A DNA stretch of 64,000 nucleotides. It comes from Sclerodactyla briareus (lineage: Eukaryota > Echinodermata > Holothuroidea > Dendrochirotida > Sclerodactylidae). Position 1 is the stretch's first letter. Every line of letters begins with the position of its first letter. Location: NCBI GenBank assembly GCA_026419785.1, contig JAODTK010005695.1, forward strand, positions 62,001 to 126,000. Direction: 5' to 3'. Below, one piece after another: positions 30,801 through 38,559 of this stretch. The position numbers and the translations under genes are program-made. Under the pieces are notes generated by a model that was given only the letters and a program-made list of their open reading frames with translations, was not told where the DNA came from and did no database searches.

Positions 30801-33786
30801 AATTTAGCCCGAGTCATGACTGCTGAAACAGGTGCGGCATCAACTTAAGGCTTACGTTAACGATCACGCCGTCAAACCAGACCAACTTTAGCCTGGGTAA
30901 ATTAGTTGCTGGCACAATTTGCAACAATAATAGAAACTTTAGTTTAACTGAATCCGCCGTCAAACCAGAATAAGTTTAGCCTAAGTCATACTGCTGAAAC
31001 AATTGCAGAACAACACTTAGCTAGTTTCAAGGATATACCACATCAAACCAGACCTACTTTAGCCGGAGTCCATACTGCTGCTGAAACCATTGCAACAATC
31101 AAACTAATTAGTTTCACTGATCAACCAGTCAACTAGAGTCCGAGAACTTAGCCTGAGCATAGTGCTGAAAAACAAATTGCAACGATAACTTAAGCGTAGT
31201 TTCAATGATAACACCAATCAAACCAGAATTACTTTAGCCTCAGTCATACGCCTGAAACAATTGCATTGAACAAATAACTAAGCTAGTTCATGTCACACCA
31301 GTCAACCAGACCAACTTAGCCTGAGTTCTAGTGCTGAGAAACAAGGCAAAATCACTTAAGCTTAGTTTCATGATCACACCCAATCAACCAGATCAACTTT
31401 AGCCTGAGTCCTGGTGCTAAACAATTTGAAAAATCAACTGAAGCTTAGTGTCACTGATCAACCCGTCAAAACCGGACCAAACTTTAGCCTGGGGTCATAG
31501 TGCTGGAACAAAAAAAAATTTGCAACAATAATTATGAAACTTGAGTGCACTGATCACGCCAAGGCAAACAAGAAGAAGTTTAGGCTAAGTCATACGCCTG
31601 AAAAACAATTGCATTGAACAAAAACTTAAGTATTTCACTGATATACCAATCAAACCAGACCAACTTTGCCTGAGTCATAGTGCTGGAACAATTGCAACAA
31701 ATCAACTGAAGCTTAGTTTCACGATCAACACCAGTCAAACCAGACAACTTTAGCTGAGTCCTAGTGCGGAAACAATTGCAACAATGCAAACTAAGCTTAG
31801 TTTCATCTGAGCAACACCAATCAACCAGAATAACTTTAGCCTTAGTCATACTGCTGAAAACAATTGAATTGACAACAACTAACTTAAGCTAGTTTCACTG
31901 ATCACACCAGTCAAACAAGACCAACTTTAGCATGCGTCCGAGTGCTGAAACCATTGCAACAATCAACAAGCTTAGTTTCACTGATCACACCAATCAAAAC
32001 AGACCAACTTTAGCCTGAAGTCCTGTGCTGAAACAATCGCAACCAAGCAACTTAAGCTTAGGTTCATGCATCACACCATTCAACCAGAATAACTTTAGCC
32101 TAAGTCATATGCTGAAACAATGGCATTGAACAAATAACTTAAGCTATTCCATGATCACACCAGTCAAACCAGACCAACTTTAAGACGAGTCTTAGTGCTG
32201 AAACAAGTGCAACAATCAAACTTAAGCTTCGTTCCACTGATCACACCAATCAAACCAGCCTAACTTTAGCCTAAGTCATACTGCTGAAACAATTCGCATA
32301 TGGAAACAAAATAACTTGAGCTAGTGCATGATCCACCAACAAACCGAACCAACTTTAGCCCGAGTCATTTACTGCTGAGTGAAACAGTGCAACAATCAAA
32401 ACTGAGCTTGTTTCACTAATCACACAATCAAACAAGACCAACTTAAGCCTACGTCATACTAATGAAACAATTGCATTGAACAACACAATTAGTTAGCTTC
32501 ACTGATCATGGGTATGATTTCTTCCCCCACTTGGGAACTCGGCAAGTGGGATTATGATTATAATCAGGACAAATCCACACCCCTAAAGAAAGTGTGGGGG
32601 GGGAAGGGAGGGTCCCATGAAAGATTACTGAATGCAGGTGAAGGTTGAGGTGGATGCCAGTGAATGAGACTCCACAACACTCCCTTCCTGAACTCTGATC
32701 GACCCAAAATTTCCCGCCACCAAAATAGTGTGGGATAAACAATCCAGTCACCATAGTGAAGAAGGCGACTGATGGGAATTGCTGATAAATAAGGCAGACC
32801 AGAATCCCTGTGGTATGACAGTAAACCTACCAATATAATGACTGGATGAGACGCAGGCTTCTCCTAGTGCCCCCTCTCCCACCACTCCAATATGGCTAGA
32901 AAAAGTCAGTAGTAACAATACACCAATTTCTTTACGTATCCCCGGGCGACGTAGTCATGTGGTTCGATTTCGTTAAGTCAGCTTCACAATGTGCGGAGTC
33001 TGCTTCGCAAGGTTTGCGACCAGCTCGAAGGCGTATACTCGCGGTCGCTGTATACCATCATACTCATGGTCGCTGTATACTGTAAGGTGTGAGGCAGTGA
33101 CCGCAACACCCCAGCCACTGAGGTGGCCAGATCGGGACCGCAGGCGTTGCGGCGAATTTTGAGGTCGAGATCAAATATTCAAAATTTTCACAGGCTTACC
33201 CATTATTTTTCTGTGATGTCGCCAAAATAAGCGGCAACGTATGGGAAGATAGAAGCACTAGAATAGCTTGCTGACATAGTACTCATTTAGCCAAAGTCAA
33301 TGGCCACTTCTTTACTCTCTTCACTAAGTCCAGAGGAACATATGAACAGACCTTAGAATGAAAAATATCCCCGTTTTCCTTCCTGCCGTGAAGTCCTCAC
33401 TGCGGCATTGCAAACTATGGTAGTCAATGTCCGCGGAAACCGCAGTGAATTCGCAAGGACTTACGGTCGCCGCTTGAGTCACCGCTGCTGTCCACTGTAG
33501 CGTTGTGGCGTTGCACTCTGGCGTAGTTTATGTAGGCTTATGTCCTTTGTGATTTTTTGTTTTCATTCACCTCGAAATAGAGGGCCGATCGTTCAATAAT
33601 CGTTTCATGACCCCATATTTCTCATCTCACCCTGACGCGATAGCACATCATTCCTGTTCTCTAGGTCGAATGATTGTTGGTCCCAACAATTAATTTTTCT
33701 CCTCTCTTCCACAGTCCTACCGAATACACAAGGGCGAGTCAACGGTGGTTACTGGGTCAGGATCATGCCCAATGGCATGATAAATC
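15793..33786 (+). CDS. Prominin-family (CD133-like) gene, 3' part; span of exons
   Basis: Short exons on the + strand encode the end of a prominin: a helical extracellular loop, then the motif CLPVYNLYRSIDYIVCDNII, then a membrane segment, WLGFGLAVVFFIVGIIFAV, then KLSKF. In known prominins the last loop ends with C-x-P-V...D...C...I-I, followed by an Asn, W-x-G-x-G, a hydrophobic run, IFAVKLAK and a short cytoplasmic tail; the order and spacing here agree. Prominins are five-span, cholesterol-binding glycoproteins that concentrate in microvilli, cilia and other protrusions. Exons: 15793-15855, 16102(or 16138)-16174, 16281-16379, 21344-21411, 23462-23530, 25628-25715, 29095-29198 and perhaps 33715-33786. 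Splice phases agree up to 23530; breaks appear after that. Compared with vertebrate prominins, a stretch of about 50 residues between 16379 and 21344 seems missing or unrecognised. The 5' exons (four other membrane segments) were not found in this window. Confidence 0.7.
16102..16174 (+). CDS. Prominin-like exon b (start uncertain)
   Basis: The frame ending in APQLSENNQLVRANK plus one base meets the donor AAAG/GTAATT at 16174/16175. Two acceptors keep phase 0: 16100-16101 (giving KTVNFHNKIAPQ first) and 16136-16137 (ACCTCAG, giving a 37-base exon). The nearest classical acceptor, CTCGACAG at 16096, would break the frame. It ends in phase 1, which suits exon c if the second of its two acceptors is used. 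Confidence 0.4.
16281..16379 (+). CDS. Prominin-like exon c (extracellular loop)
   Basis: This follows TTCTTTTTCTTTGCAGACATCAG, which offers two tandem acceptors (16273 and 16280). The second keeps the phase from exon b and gives GVPGASDLATELDGLANRL then EEITMTDLQTFMRS. Donor CTT/GTAAGT at 16379/16380, phase 1. The DLATELDGLANRLEEI helix matches the style of the prominin loop segment in which a D-L/E-L helix precedes a Leu-rich run. Intron b-c is only about 100 bases. Confidence 0.6.
16380..17792. other. Intron of the prominin-like gene; one unexplained open frame
   Basis: At 16481-16720 both strands are open. The + strand reads CSTCPQNVGVHTSLNVDVYF and ENTDLIDIAIFAEWMDG and has an acceptor-like CTGTCCACAG at 16564-16573, but splicing it in phase 1 from exon c makes a stop at once, so it is not a prominin exon. 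Its family is unknown. Nothing else is recognisable up to 17792. Confidence 0.4.
17793..18470. repeat. ~295 bp tandem repeat block, TG-led (pearl/HINE-like style)
   Basis: GTAAACACGATAACTCGACC occurs at 17839 and, with small changes, at 18139 and 18431, giving a period of 292-300 bases. Each unit continues with ACCTGGATGGATTAAGCTCAT, a CCCTATT step, GGGTCAGG, AGAGGTCAAAGTCTGAAAAC, GCATAGCTTTC and GTACAGGAACCCTAT. A short TG-rich lead (GTGTATGTATGTGTGTTTG) precedes the first unit. The same unit, again TG-led, is at 46080-46660, and a fragment lies at 3580-3660. A microsatellite followed by tandem core units is the layout described for bivalve pearl elements and Helentron-associated elements; membership here is inference. 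Confidence 0.7.
18478..18836 (-). mobile_element. tRNA-derived SINE, family C
   Basis: The minus strand head reads GGATTAGCTCAGTTGTAGAG (complement of about 18801-18820; box A), and box B is in the CAAGTTCGAAACCC part (18763-18776). The tail side at 18478-18510 has ATATAGCGCTTTATACCGTA and CAAAGCGCTGAAGG. The middle carries ATAAAGCTCCTTGCCCAAAG, a relative of the ACCTTGCTCAAGG text in the SINEs at 745-962 and 18930-19165. The three share a body design but differ in their tRNA heads. Confidence 0.65.
18930..19165 (-). mobile_element. tRNA-derived SINE, family A, second copy
   Basis: The minus strand head (complement of about 19130-19160) reads TCAGCTCAGTCGGTAGAGCC, a clear box A. The body has CCTGGGTAGAGAGGAGCAAT and GTGCCTTGTTCAAGGGC, as in the copy at 745-962. 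It sits directly upstream of, and head-on to, the LINE fragment at 19150-19690. Confidence 0.65.
19150..19690 (+). pseudogene. 5'-truncated L2/CR1-like LINE, reverse-transcriptase C-terminus
   Basis: The + frame reads QRMYFLRTMNNLHVDETIQV, FYESLLQSVLTFSLVCYYG and QDKLERPRKMAQWIIGLNLP, with a stop at 19413. After a frame shift it continues as KIIENTNHPLNNYYAFNH, GIRLCVPRTNLTRFWQFFV and SNSIQIL. Order and motifs (RLYFLR.L, FY.S...SVLTF....W/Y.GN, L.R..K.., HPL......GR/IR.R.P.......F.P.S...LN) match the thumb and C-terminal part of L2/CR1-clade proteins. AATAAA follows at 19661. A single frame break and the missing palm domain make it non-functional. It lies in the intron between prominin exons c and d. 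Confidence 0.8.
19840..20965. repeat. 30/61 bp minisatellite array
   Basis: About 1.1 kb of units near 30 bp, of the kind GTGCATCATTTCACTCCTAT plus TTAGCTGTGTGG, alternating with GGCATCCTCGCACTTCTATA plus GCCAAGG. In the core (20440-20760) the two half-units alternate strictly, giving a 61 bp higher-order unit repeated about five times with near identity. Flanking units (19840-20440 and 20760-20965) are more diverged, with TATACTGGTTGGGAAGAATC variants. The unit is not a multiple of three, and its open frames (poly GASSHFYSQGG) are by-products. Confidence 0.85.
20966..21343. other. Intron; fragment of the GGTCAAAGTC repeat
   Basis: At 21215-21300 the text CCCTATTGTTTTTGAGTGCA, AAGGTCATTTGAGTTCAGGA and GAGGTCAAAGTCGGAAATCC is a fragment of the unit described at 17793-18470. 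No gene. Confidence 0.5.
21344..21411 (+). CDS. Prominin-like exon d (extracellular loop)
   Basis: Acceptor TTCACCTTTGTTAAG; donor GAG/GTAGGT at 21411/21412. With the single base carried over from exon c the frame reads C-ECLHLSTNIKTLVDSSAAE then LQE, ending in phase 0. NIKTLVDSS..E followed by the next exon's SILPTLSGYLDQ matches the pattern in prominins in which a short helix and a Ser/Asn-rich turn precede a Tyr-containing helix that leads to the last cysteine pair. Confidence 0.65.
21590..22410. repeat. ~145 bp tandem units after a CTGT-rich lead
   Basis: GATGATCATGAAAGTTTGTC at 21775 recurs as GATGAACATGAAAGTTGGCC (about 21926) and GATGATCATGAAAGTTGATC (about 22063), a period near 140-150 bases. 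Each unit also has ATGGGATGTTCATGA and GAGGTCA. A CGTCTGTCTGTCCATTTGTC lead sits at 21601-21620. The block at 34125-35130 has the same layout. Confidence 0.65.
22411..23461. other. Intron, no exon recognised
   Basis: The open frame at 22599-22883 matches nothing known and is not needed for phase continuity between exons d and e. A poly-C run is at 23313-23322. Confidence 0.4.
23462..23530 (+). CDS. Prominin-like exon e
   Basis: Acceptor TTCCTTTGTTTCAG; donor CAG/GTAGGA at 23530/23531. Phase 0 at both ends, 23 codons: KVNSILPTLSGYLDQTVAHI then VDQ. It aligns in style with the prominin segment E-x-x-K-x-Y-x-x-x-I-x-x-Y-x-x-x-Y-x-x-W just before the C-x-P-V motif. Confidence 0.7.
23690..24055 (-). 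mobile_element. tRNA-derived SINE, family D
   Basis: The minus strand begins GGAGTGCTGGCACAATTGGT then AGAGCG (complement of 24030-24055), a clear box A; a degenerate box B, GGGGTCACACCTGG, follows (complement of about 23986-24000). Translating such a head gives the familiar GVLAQLVERP peptide, which is seen here in the minus-strand frame and is not a gene. An A/T-rich tract (23804-23828) lies on the tail side. Confidence 0.6.
24056..24364. other. Intron, nothing recognised
   Basis: Short unrelated open frames; one A-run at 24181-24190. Confidence 0.3.
24365..25095. repeat. Element with GAGTCC-rich ends and a palindromic right end
   Basis: The left part (24365-24510) repeats the hexamer-like GAGTCCAAGTCC. 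The right part (24965-25095) repeats CCAAGTCCCAGTC and GAATCCGAGTCC and holds the perfect 16 bp palindrome CCGGTCTCGAGACCGG (25055-25070). Between them is AT-rich non-coding sequence that includes a retroposon-like AATTGTATTGAATTGTATTG (24862-24882). The twin GAGTCC blocks suggest the two ends of one non-autonomous element, or a minisatellite split by an insertion. Confidence 0.5.
25270..25405. repeat. Inverted repeat (hairpin element)
   Basis: The left arm, around TTGGCAACATTTGATGACGT (25287-25306) then CATATCTACC, pairs with AGTAGATATGACATCATAAA (25362-25381) then AGGTTGCCAG. The arms extend outward with weaker pairing to about 45 bases each. The spacer is about 45 bases. It looks like a small foldback MITE or the core of one. 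No target duplication was identified. Confidence 0.6.
25628..25715 (+). CDS. Prominin-like exon f with the C-x-P-V ... C signature
   Basis: Acceptor TTTCTCTATTTCAG; donor TTT/GTGAGT at 25715/25716. The frame reads SRHHGGCLPVYNLYRSI then DYIVCDNIINSF. The two cysteines, P-V, the Asp between them and the I-I near the end are the most recognisable part of the exon and match the segment just before the fifth membrane helix of prominins. The frame needs two bases from the previous exon, but exon e ends in phase 0. One base too many (or two too few) lies between the acceptor and the Gly-Gly, so there is an apparent single-base frame break. Confidence 0.75.
25822..27094. mobile_element. 1.27 kb element with 17 bp terminal inverted repeats between TTAA sites
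   Basis: AGTGGGTATGCCATGTG at 25822-25838 is repeated exactly inverted (CACATGGCATACCCACT) at 27078-27094. TTAA lies immediately outside each end (25818-25821 and 27095-27098). TTAA duplication with inverted termini is the hallmark of piggyBac-type insertion, though the outermost bases here are AGTG rather than the CCY usual for piggyBac. The interior has no recognisable transposase; the best frame is 134 codons on the minus strand (26832 to 26428) with no known motif. It would be a non-autonomous element in the intron between exons f and g. Confidence 0.6.
27290..28190 (+). pseudogene. L2/CR1-like LINE, reverse-transcriptase palm fragment with many frame breaks
   Basis: Pieces of a non-LTR reverse transcriptase appear in order across changing + frames: CDLDPIPTR (27437), a KHGNDFRTTEI-like piece (27560), SDALQALDRGDEAMLILLD (27771-27828), a break, AFDTVN (27836-27853, first catalytic Asp), GVPQGSVIGP (27981-28010), then ADDTQI (28083-28100) with the catalytic Asp pair. 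At least five shifts or stops separate them. It lies in the same orientation as the host gene, inside the intron between exons f and g. Confidence 0.8.
28249..28298. repeat. (TA)n microsatellite
   Basis: Fifty bases of TATATA broken by AAA and GTA steps. Confidence 0.9.
28299..29094. other. Intron, nothing recognised
   Basis: No exon or known repeat was seen. A good pyrimidine tract, TTTTCTTCTGTTCCAG, ends the intron at 29094. Confidence 0.4.
29095..29198 (+). CDS. Prominin-like exon g: fifth membrane segment, frame disturbed
   Basis: Acceptor TTCTTCTGTTCCAG; donor ATA/GTAAGT at 29198/29199. The frame from 29096 reads HWLGFGLAVVFFIVGIIFAV, then TGA TGA (29159-29164). The W-x-G-x-G start and IFAV end are the signature of the last prominin helix. 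AAGCTT with a shift gives KLSKFESSKHI, matching the conserved KLAK after the helix. To read this as prominin, the exon start needs a shift relative to exon f, two in-frame TGA codons must be passed, and one further base is extra. Frame 0 is open through the exon but is not hydrophobic. Either consensus errors cluster here or the copy is decaying. Confidence 0.7.
29199..29865. other. Intron or 3' flank, nothing recognised
   Basis: There is one CATC-rich patch (29326-29340). The open frame at 29635-29823 has no known match. Confidence 0.35.
29866..30250 (-). mobile_element. tRNA-derived SINE, family B, copy 2
   Basis: It shares with 1611-1970, in order: CCATTTTACGTCCC, CCACGATCAGTG, AACCATGAAGTGAAGAC, CAAGTACAGCCACC, the box-B-like TTCTTGACCCGGA, and the end TTATTCCGCC. 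It carries a decayed box B and is more diverged than the first copy. The ORF-like stretch inside is not a gene. Confidence 0.6.
30267..32507. repeat. Satellite array, ~87 bp unit, about 25 copies
   Basis: The unit runs TAGTTTCACTGATCACACCA, TCAAACCAGACCAACTTTAG, CCTGAGTCATAGTGCTGAAA, then CAATTGCAACAATCAACTTA with GC. The first six or seven units (30300-30850) are close copies; beyond that the units carry very many one- to three-base insertions and deletions with few substitutions. The array ends sharply at TTCACTGATCATGGGTATGA. There is no coding frame. It lies between the last secure prominin exon and the candidate at 33715. Confidence 0.9.
32508..32979. other. No recognisable gene
   Basis: Open frames on the minus strand at 32506-32833 (82 and 89 codons) overlap in two frames and match nothing known. 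Confidence 0.35.
32980..33520. repeat. GC-rich patch with direct and inverted GCGGTC/CGCAGTG repeats
   Basis: GGTCGCTGTATAC occurs twice (33044 and 33069). AAGTCCTCACTGCGG (33391-33405) is met inverted as CCGCAGTG plus AGGACTT (33439-33463, interrupted by eight bases). GCAGTGACCGCAACACC and GGCGTTGCGGCG lie nearby. This composition differs from the AT-rich surroundings and suggests a small foldback element, but the ends were not defined. Confidence 0.4.
33715..33786 (+). CDS. Possible prominin-like tail exon
   Basis: It has an excellent acceptor, TCTCCTCTCTTCCACAG, and a donor, ATC/GTGAGT, at 33786/33787. Continuing from KHI in phase 0 it reads SYRIHKGESTVVTGSGSCPM then Ala and TGA TAA. Another frame, open throughout, reads RVNGGYWVRIMPNGMIN. 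Prominin cytoplasmic tails vary widely, so neither reading can be confirmed. It may be the last coding exon of the gene above or belong to something else. Confidence 0.35.
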
Positions 33787-34124
33787 GTGAGTGTACTTTT
33801 TTGCTTGATCTCGGTCAGCTTCACAGGTGGGGGGGTTTTGTCGCCCTGTTATGTTGTGCACAGTATATCTATGCATCCCCCCCCCGCCCGCCCCCACCCC
33901 CTCTCTTAAACGAGAGGAGGGGTCTTTGCAGTGCCGATCAATCTCAAACGTTTGAGATCAATCATTAGGGGACACTACTACAAACTGGCTGAGTGTTCCT
34001 ATCCACATTGACAACTCCTCACCTGGTAAATTTGATAGACAGTCATACCCGTAAGTGGAACAATGATCCCACCCATTGCTACCAATCGGTGCAAACTTCT
34101 ATTTGTTGTTGTATGAACTTCACT

Positions 34125-35130
34125 CTTCTCTCTCTATCTATCTATCTATCTAACTATCTATCTATCTTTGTCTATCTGTCTGTCTGTCTATCGTCTGTCT
34201 GTCTGTCCCGTTCCGTCCGTCCGTCCGTCCGTCTGTCTGTCTATTCAAATTGCTACTCCTGGCAGTGTGTGGTTGATCATGATGTGCAACTTGTCACAGT
34301 GATCACTGAGTGAGGGGCATCTGGAGTGTTCAAGAAGTCAATATCAAAGGTCATCTTGATCTGGTCAATTTTTGGCCGTTTTGTGACAAACTGGCAAATG
34401 CTTCTCCTCCTACAAACAACTACACTTCACCCAAAATGGGAATGTTCATGAAATTTGGTCATATTACAGTGACCAATGGTACATTTGGGTTGTTCGAGAA
34501 TTTGGAGGTCAAGGGTCGTCCAGAGTAATTTCTTCTGGCCAAAAAGTTCTATTTGGTCAAACAACAAAATTCGTCTCTTCTCGAGAGATTACTAAAACCC
34601 ATGTAGTTTTTCAATATTATAATTGACCATAATACATATGGGATTTTCAGAATTGAGGTCAAATGTCCATCTACCTTCTACGGGTCATTTCCAGCCATTT
34701 TGTTTCAAAAAAAAAACGGTAAGCAGCCCGTCCCTACAGTTCCAAATCAGGTTATGCATACAACCAGTCAGTATCATTGGTGACTTGTGGTACATACAGT
34801 CAAGCAGCTGCCTTCTTCCTGTACCTACTACATCGAAGAATAAGATGATCATGATTGTGGTCACTATTACCATTAACCATGGTCAATATGGAGTTTTCAG
34901 AACTTTTGAGGTCAGGGCCTCTGGGGGTCAATTTCAGCCATTTTGGTTCAATTGGTCAAGCGACTTCTACTTCATTTTGTTAGACATTTGTGCGGCTCCT
35001 CTTTCTAGCAGAATAGGTTGTAGAATCATGAAGTTGGTACTTGACCTTTATATAACCTGTCTTGACTGATGTTACATTTATGTCAAAGATCGATCATGTA
35101 TGGTATCTTTGAAACTTGTGCACATTTCCT
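34125..35130. repeat. Tetranucleotide tracts followed by GAGGTCA-type tandem units
   Basis: A composite microsatellite, CTAT then GTCT then CCGT repeats (34132-34245), leads into units of the kind ATGTTCATGAAATTTGGTCA, GTGACCAATGGTACATTTGG, GAATTTGGAGGTCAAGGGTC. They recur near 34620-34680 and 34850-34960 and end with AGAATCATGAAGTTGGTACT. The layout equals that of 21590-22410 and the text is related. Confidence 0.7.
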
Positions 35131-35780
35131 ACACTCAACTGTTACAAATTGATAGTGAGCTAACTGGTGGCTTTGGCACTCTTGTAGCCTCTGATGTCCT
35201 CTTAATTGTATGTTGTGTGGTTTCAAATCCTCTCATCCTTCTGGGGCCATATTATTGAGATTTCTGGTCAGTGTCGTCTATCTATGTCTGGTTTCATATC
35301 ATCAGCAGTAAATTGTTTAGTTTGGAAGTGTGACGATGATCTGAATGTGGGGAAATTCTGGAATATATATTTAGCTTCTCCTCGTGAATCACATTCCTAG
35401 ATTGTTGCCACCTTTGGCCCTGAATTGTTTTGTCTCTACTGATCACATTTCAGTTGAGTAATTGTTTGTCTTTCATTTTGGGTATTTCAATTCCCTGTGA
35501 CTTGTGTATTGCTCCTATAGCTGTATTTACCAATCTCAACCTAACTCCTCATTTGTCCATATCAGGTAGTACGGCGATTCCATTCATGTTGTTGCGGCGT
35601 GCGAGGAGGGGAGAAGGGGAAGGGGGGGGGGCGGGCGGTCTAAGAATCATCCTCACCTATGGAATGTTGTCAAGGTGCGCCATTTGCGGCATAATGACAT
35701 GCGGAAAAATGCTCGTAAAAGAGAAAGGGGCTGGTGTCTTGCATCATCATTGTCAGTCCTTAAACTAGCAGCGACTTTCT
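35131..35780. other. No recognisable gene
   Basis: The open frames (64 and 112 codons) are unrecognised. A G-run with GGGGGGGCGGGCGG lies at 35619-35640. Confidence 0.35.
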
Positions 35781-35784
35781 GACG

Positions 35785-36296
35785 CCAATAGTAAGATTCG
35801 CAGGGACGCATTGGCCGCACGAGAGGTTTCACGATTACGCGTGGATTGTTAATCGTTTCTGGGATTCCCCTGCACTCTTACTGGCTGAAGCCGATAGTGC
35901 AGGTAGAAAATCAAGTTCTGTTCAAGTCATGTTCCAGCAACACTCCTTGTCAAGTTTATGCTAATTAAATCTCCAAAAACCACTGCATTGTGAAGTTAAT
36001 TTAATTAATTAAGTATTTTTTTTTGGCGCTATCGTTGACATTTTAGACAATGTTTTCTAGAACTAAAACCGTTCCTTAGGTTTAGACCCTATGAGGCCTA
36101 TGCGTCCTGTGTTTGATAAATAATTAATAATAATATAACAGTAATAACAAAACTAATAGTAGGCCTACATGGTTCTTAAAGCGCATGTACCCACTGAGGT
36201 GGCGTGATTCCGAGAAAACGCCCCGCGGCATTGAATCCCGTCACTCCGCTTGTCGTTCTCGCCCTCCCTCCCGCTCCTTGGAAACACGGCTTTACA
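35785..36296. mobile_element. GC-ended inverted-repeat element, copy A (partner at 52745-53640)
   Basis: It shares with 52860-53640, in order: TGGGATTCCCCTGCA with GGCTGAAGCCG, TTAAATCTCCAAAAACC, GTTGACATT with ACAATG, an AATAATA-rich stretch, TAGGCCTACATGGTTCTTA with GCGCAT, and CGAGAAAACGCCC with GCGGCATTGAA. It ends in TTGGAAACACGGCTTTAC, the complement of the TAAAGCCGCGTTTCC type end seen at 52256. Non-coding. Its left end is not clear. Confidence 0.65.
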
Positions 36297-36564
36297 GTGT
36301 ATTTGTGGCTATAAAAAAGAAAAAAAGGAAGTGAATCTTTTTCATTTGTGGCAGTAGTACACACACTTCCTTTTGACGGAATGAGTTCCCTCTGTTGATG
36401 AGAATTTTTGTAATTATCGCAGTAATAATCATTCATCATTCCTATAACAAGTCACATGTCACGCACTGGCAAACCATGGACAGACACGTGGTCGCTGAAC
36501 TCAGAAACCTGTGCACAATGATTTTTTTTCCTTTCAGCTCACTCAAGCAAAATTGCCCATGAAA

Positions 36565-36805
36565 TATTCTTTCAACCGACATCTTGGACAAAATCCTTGA
36601 GACAACCCCCTCACTGTTGTGGTCTGCAGCGGAGAAGTTAACAAATTGCAACATTGTTCAGGGGGAGTAAGGGGGTGGGGATGTAGACCAGTTTTTTTCC
36701 CGCGGGCACGTAACTCATGCACCCCATCGACATAGGTCTTTTCTGCTTGAAATGCTGCCAATTGTCCCAACTATTTTGTCCGAGATTGTCTGAGTGCCCA
36801 GTGAT
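36565..36805. repeat. Dispersed repeat, copy 1 (partner at 38560-38810)
   Basis: TCTTGGACAAAATCCTTGAG, GCGGAGAAGTTAACAAATTG, a GGGGGTGGGGATGTAG stretch, CGGGCACGTAACTCATGC and TGAAATGCTGCCA with CAACTATTTTGTCC all recur in order, same strand, in the second copy. Identity looks like 75-80% by eye. No coding content; class unknown. Confidence 0.7.
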
Positions 36806-37598
36806 CGAGTCAAACTCGGGAATGGTCCCTCTATTTCAGAACAATTTCACAGGATGTGTCATTTGGTTTCTCGCAGTAGTAAAAGTTTTTAAAAACTCTT
36901 TGTCAGGCAGCCTACAAGACAAATCTCTATTTTTACTTTCGTGATGAACAGTTCATGGTAATCAATAATGTAGGACAAGTTGTGGCAATTCGGATATCAT
37001 AATTCTGGCTGCCGAAATGAATTTGATTCTGACAGTAGCGCACTACATCCTCCAGAGAAAAAAGTTCATGAAACCAAAACGTATATCTTGTTACATCTAG
37101 TTTATTCACATTACGTGCTATGGCATTACATCTTCATAGAATTACACGTGTCTTCTGTCATACGACTAGCATAACGTACTCCCGACATGACATCATATGA
37201 GCGGTGATAATTTTAAATACCAATAGTGGTATATTGTTCCCATAACTGTGATTGTCTCACATTACTGGCATATGATAGATGTATTGTACCTAATGTAGTA
37301 TACTATCTTAGTAAGCATCAGTAACTGTCGTTTGACCCTAAAGGCAAAGGTCATACGGTAGTTCAGGTCAAGGGTCCCCTTTCCGTCCACTGGTCGCTTG
37401 CTTTTTGAAGATTTCCCTACGGCGTAAGAGCTGATTTTTGCAGTTTTCACATGTTGTGTCTGCAAACTATCAACCACAGTTGCAAACCCTTGTTTTTCAC
37501 GGAAGAACCTCAATTTTAATCCGCATGACTCACATATGTGGTTATTCCACGACAACAGGAGTGGGTTTTACAAATATGACCGTTTAGCTTAAACATTC
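36806..37598. other. No secure gene; minus-strand frame with a CxxC
   Basis: The minus strand at 37555-37262 is open for 97 codons, with CESCGLKLRFFREKQ near the start and KSSKSKRPV later. A CxxC followed by a charged stretch and a KRPV-like segment recalls N-terminal zinc-binding domains of transposon-related proteins, but only one Cys pair is present. I leave it as an unassigned open frame. Confidence 0.3.
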
Positions 37599-37670
37599 CA
37601 ACGGTCTACCATGAATATCAATAAAGTGTACTGTTAGTTAACTTTTAATAAATTCGGTGGTAGACCGTTG
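37599..37670. repeat. Short perfect inverted repeat (hairpin)
   Basis: CAACGGTCTACCA (37599-37611) and TGGTAGACCGTTG (37658-37670) are exact complements, 13 bases, separated by 46 AT-rich bases. It could be a tiny foldback element or the stem of an RNA hairpin. Confidence 0.6.
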
Positions 37671-38559
37671 CGTTCTCTTTTTTTGCATGGCTTCGGGCAC
37701 AAAGTGTCGATATCCCACAATCACTGTTCTGAAACTCAGTCACGTGAATCTCCTGACAATGTATGTCACCACTGTTATATTGAGTTGCTTATATTAAGGC
37801 CAATTAGATACACAAGCCTATGTGGTCGCTTTACACCGAGGCATCCCATTTGCTCGGCCCGTACGTGATAAAAAACAAAAAAAAAAAACAAAATCTGAAG
37901 GCAGGCAAGACTGGATCCGCATTCCACTGCTATGCACGTTGTTTCGTGTTGCCACAGTTCGCTCTACATTTACATGATATAATACTGTTGATGTACGTCT
38001 AGTCAAAGTGTACAACTTGCCGAATTGCATAAAGTTTATTTTCAATTATTTGAGCGCATCTTCAGATCAGTTTGCAAGCATTAACAAGGCCAAACTTCAG
38101 AGTTATTCTAAACGCAAAACCCGACAAGCCCGATTTCGTGGAAGTGCTTCCACGTCTCAGTTCTACATATATGACATGGTAACGCGTCGCAATTGCAACC
38201 ATAAGCGTCGTGGGTGGTGCAGAATGCCTACGTATATAGGAGAATAGTGTGCGCTCTCGTAGCCTCTGCTAGGACGGTTTAGAGCCTCTAATAGGGGTCA
38301 CCTACATTCAACATGACGGGTATCCTGTTTGGCCGCAAACAGGTCTCCGATAACTACAGCTTGCCAAACCATCCTTATAATCGTGATTCCGCCGATCTTG
38401 CACACCACTTGAACACAGTATGGAGTGTAGACGGTCCATCAAATCCGAACAACTAAATGAATTATACTACTCAGCCAACACCGAACACCGATAACTGTCA
38501 GACTGGTGGCTATTCGACATGTTCGGCAGCGAGCCGAGCGTGCGACTCCGGACCATACA
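37671..38559. other. No recognisable gene
   Basis: The open frame at 38008-38247 reads basic residues (SYSKRKTRQARFRGSAS) but has no match known to me. Confidence 0.35.

Noticed and set aside
30267..32507. Possible CRISPR-like array of repeats
   Set aside because: The whole unit repeats without unique spacers of constant length, and the genome is animal; it is a satellite.
34623..35069. 148-codon + frame
   Set aside because: It lies wholly in the GAGGTCA-type repeat block; no protein match.
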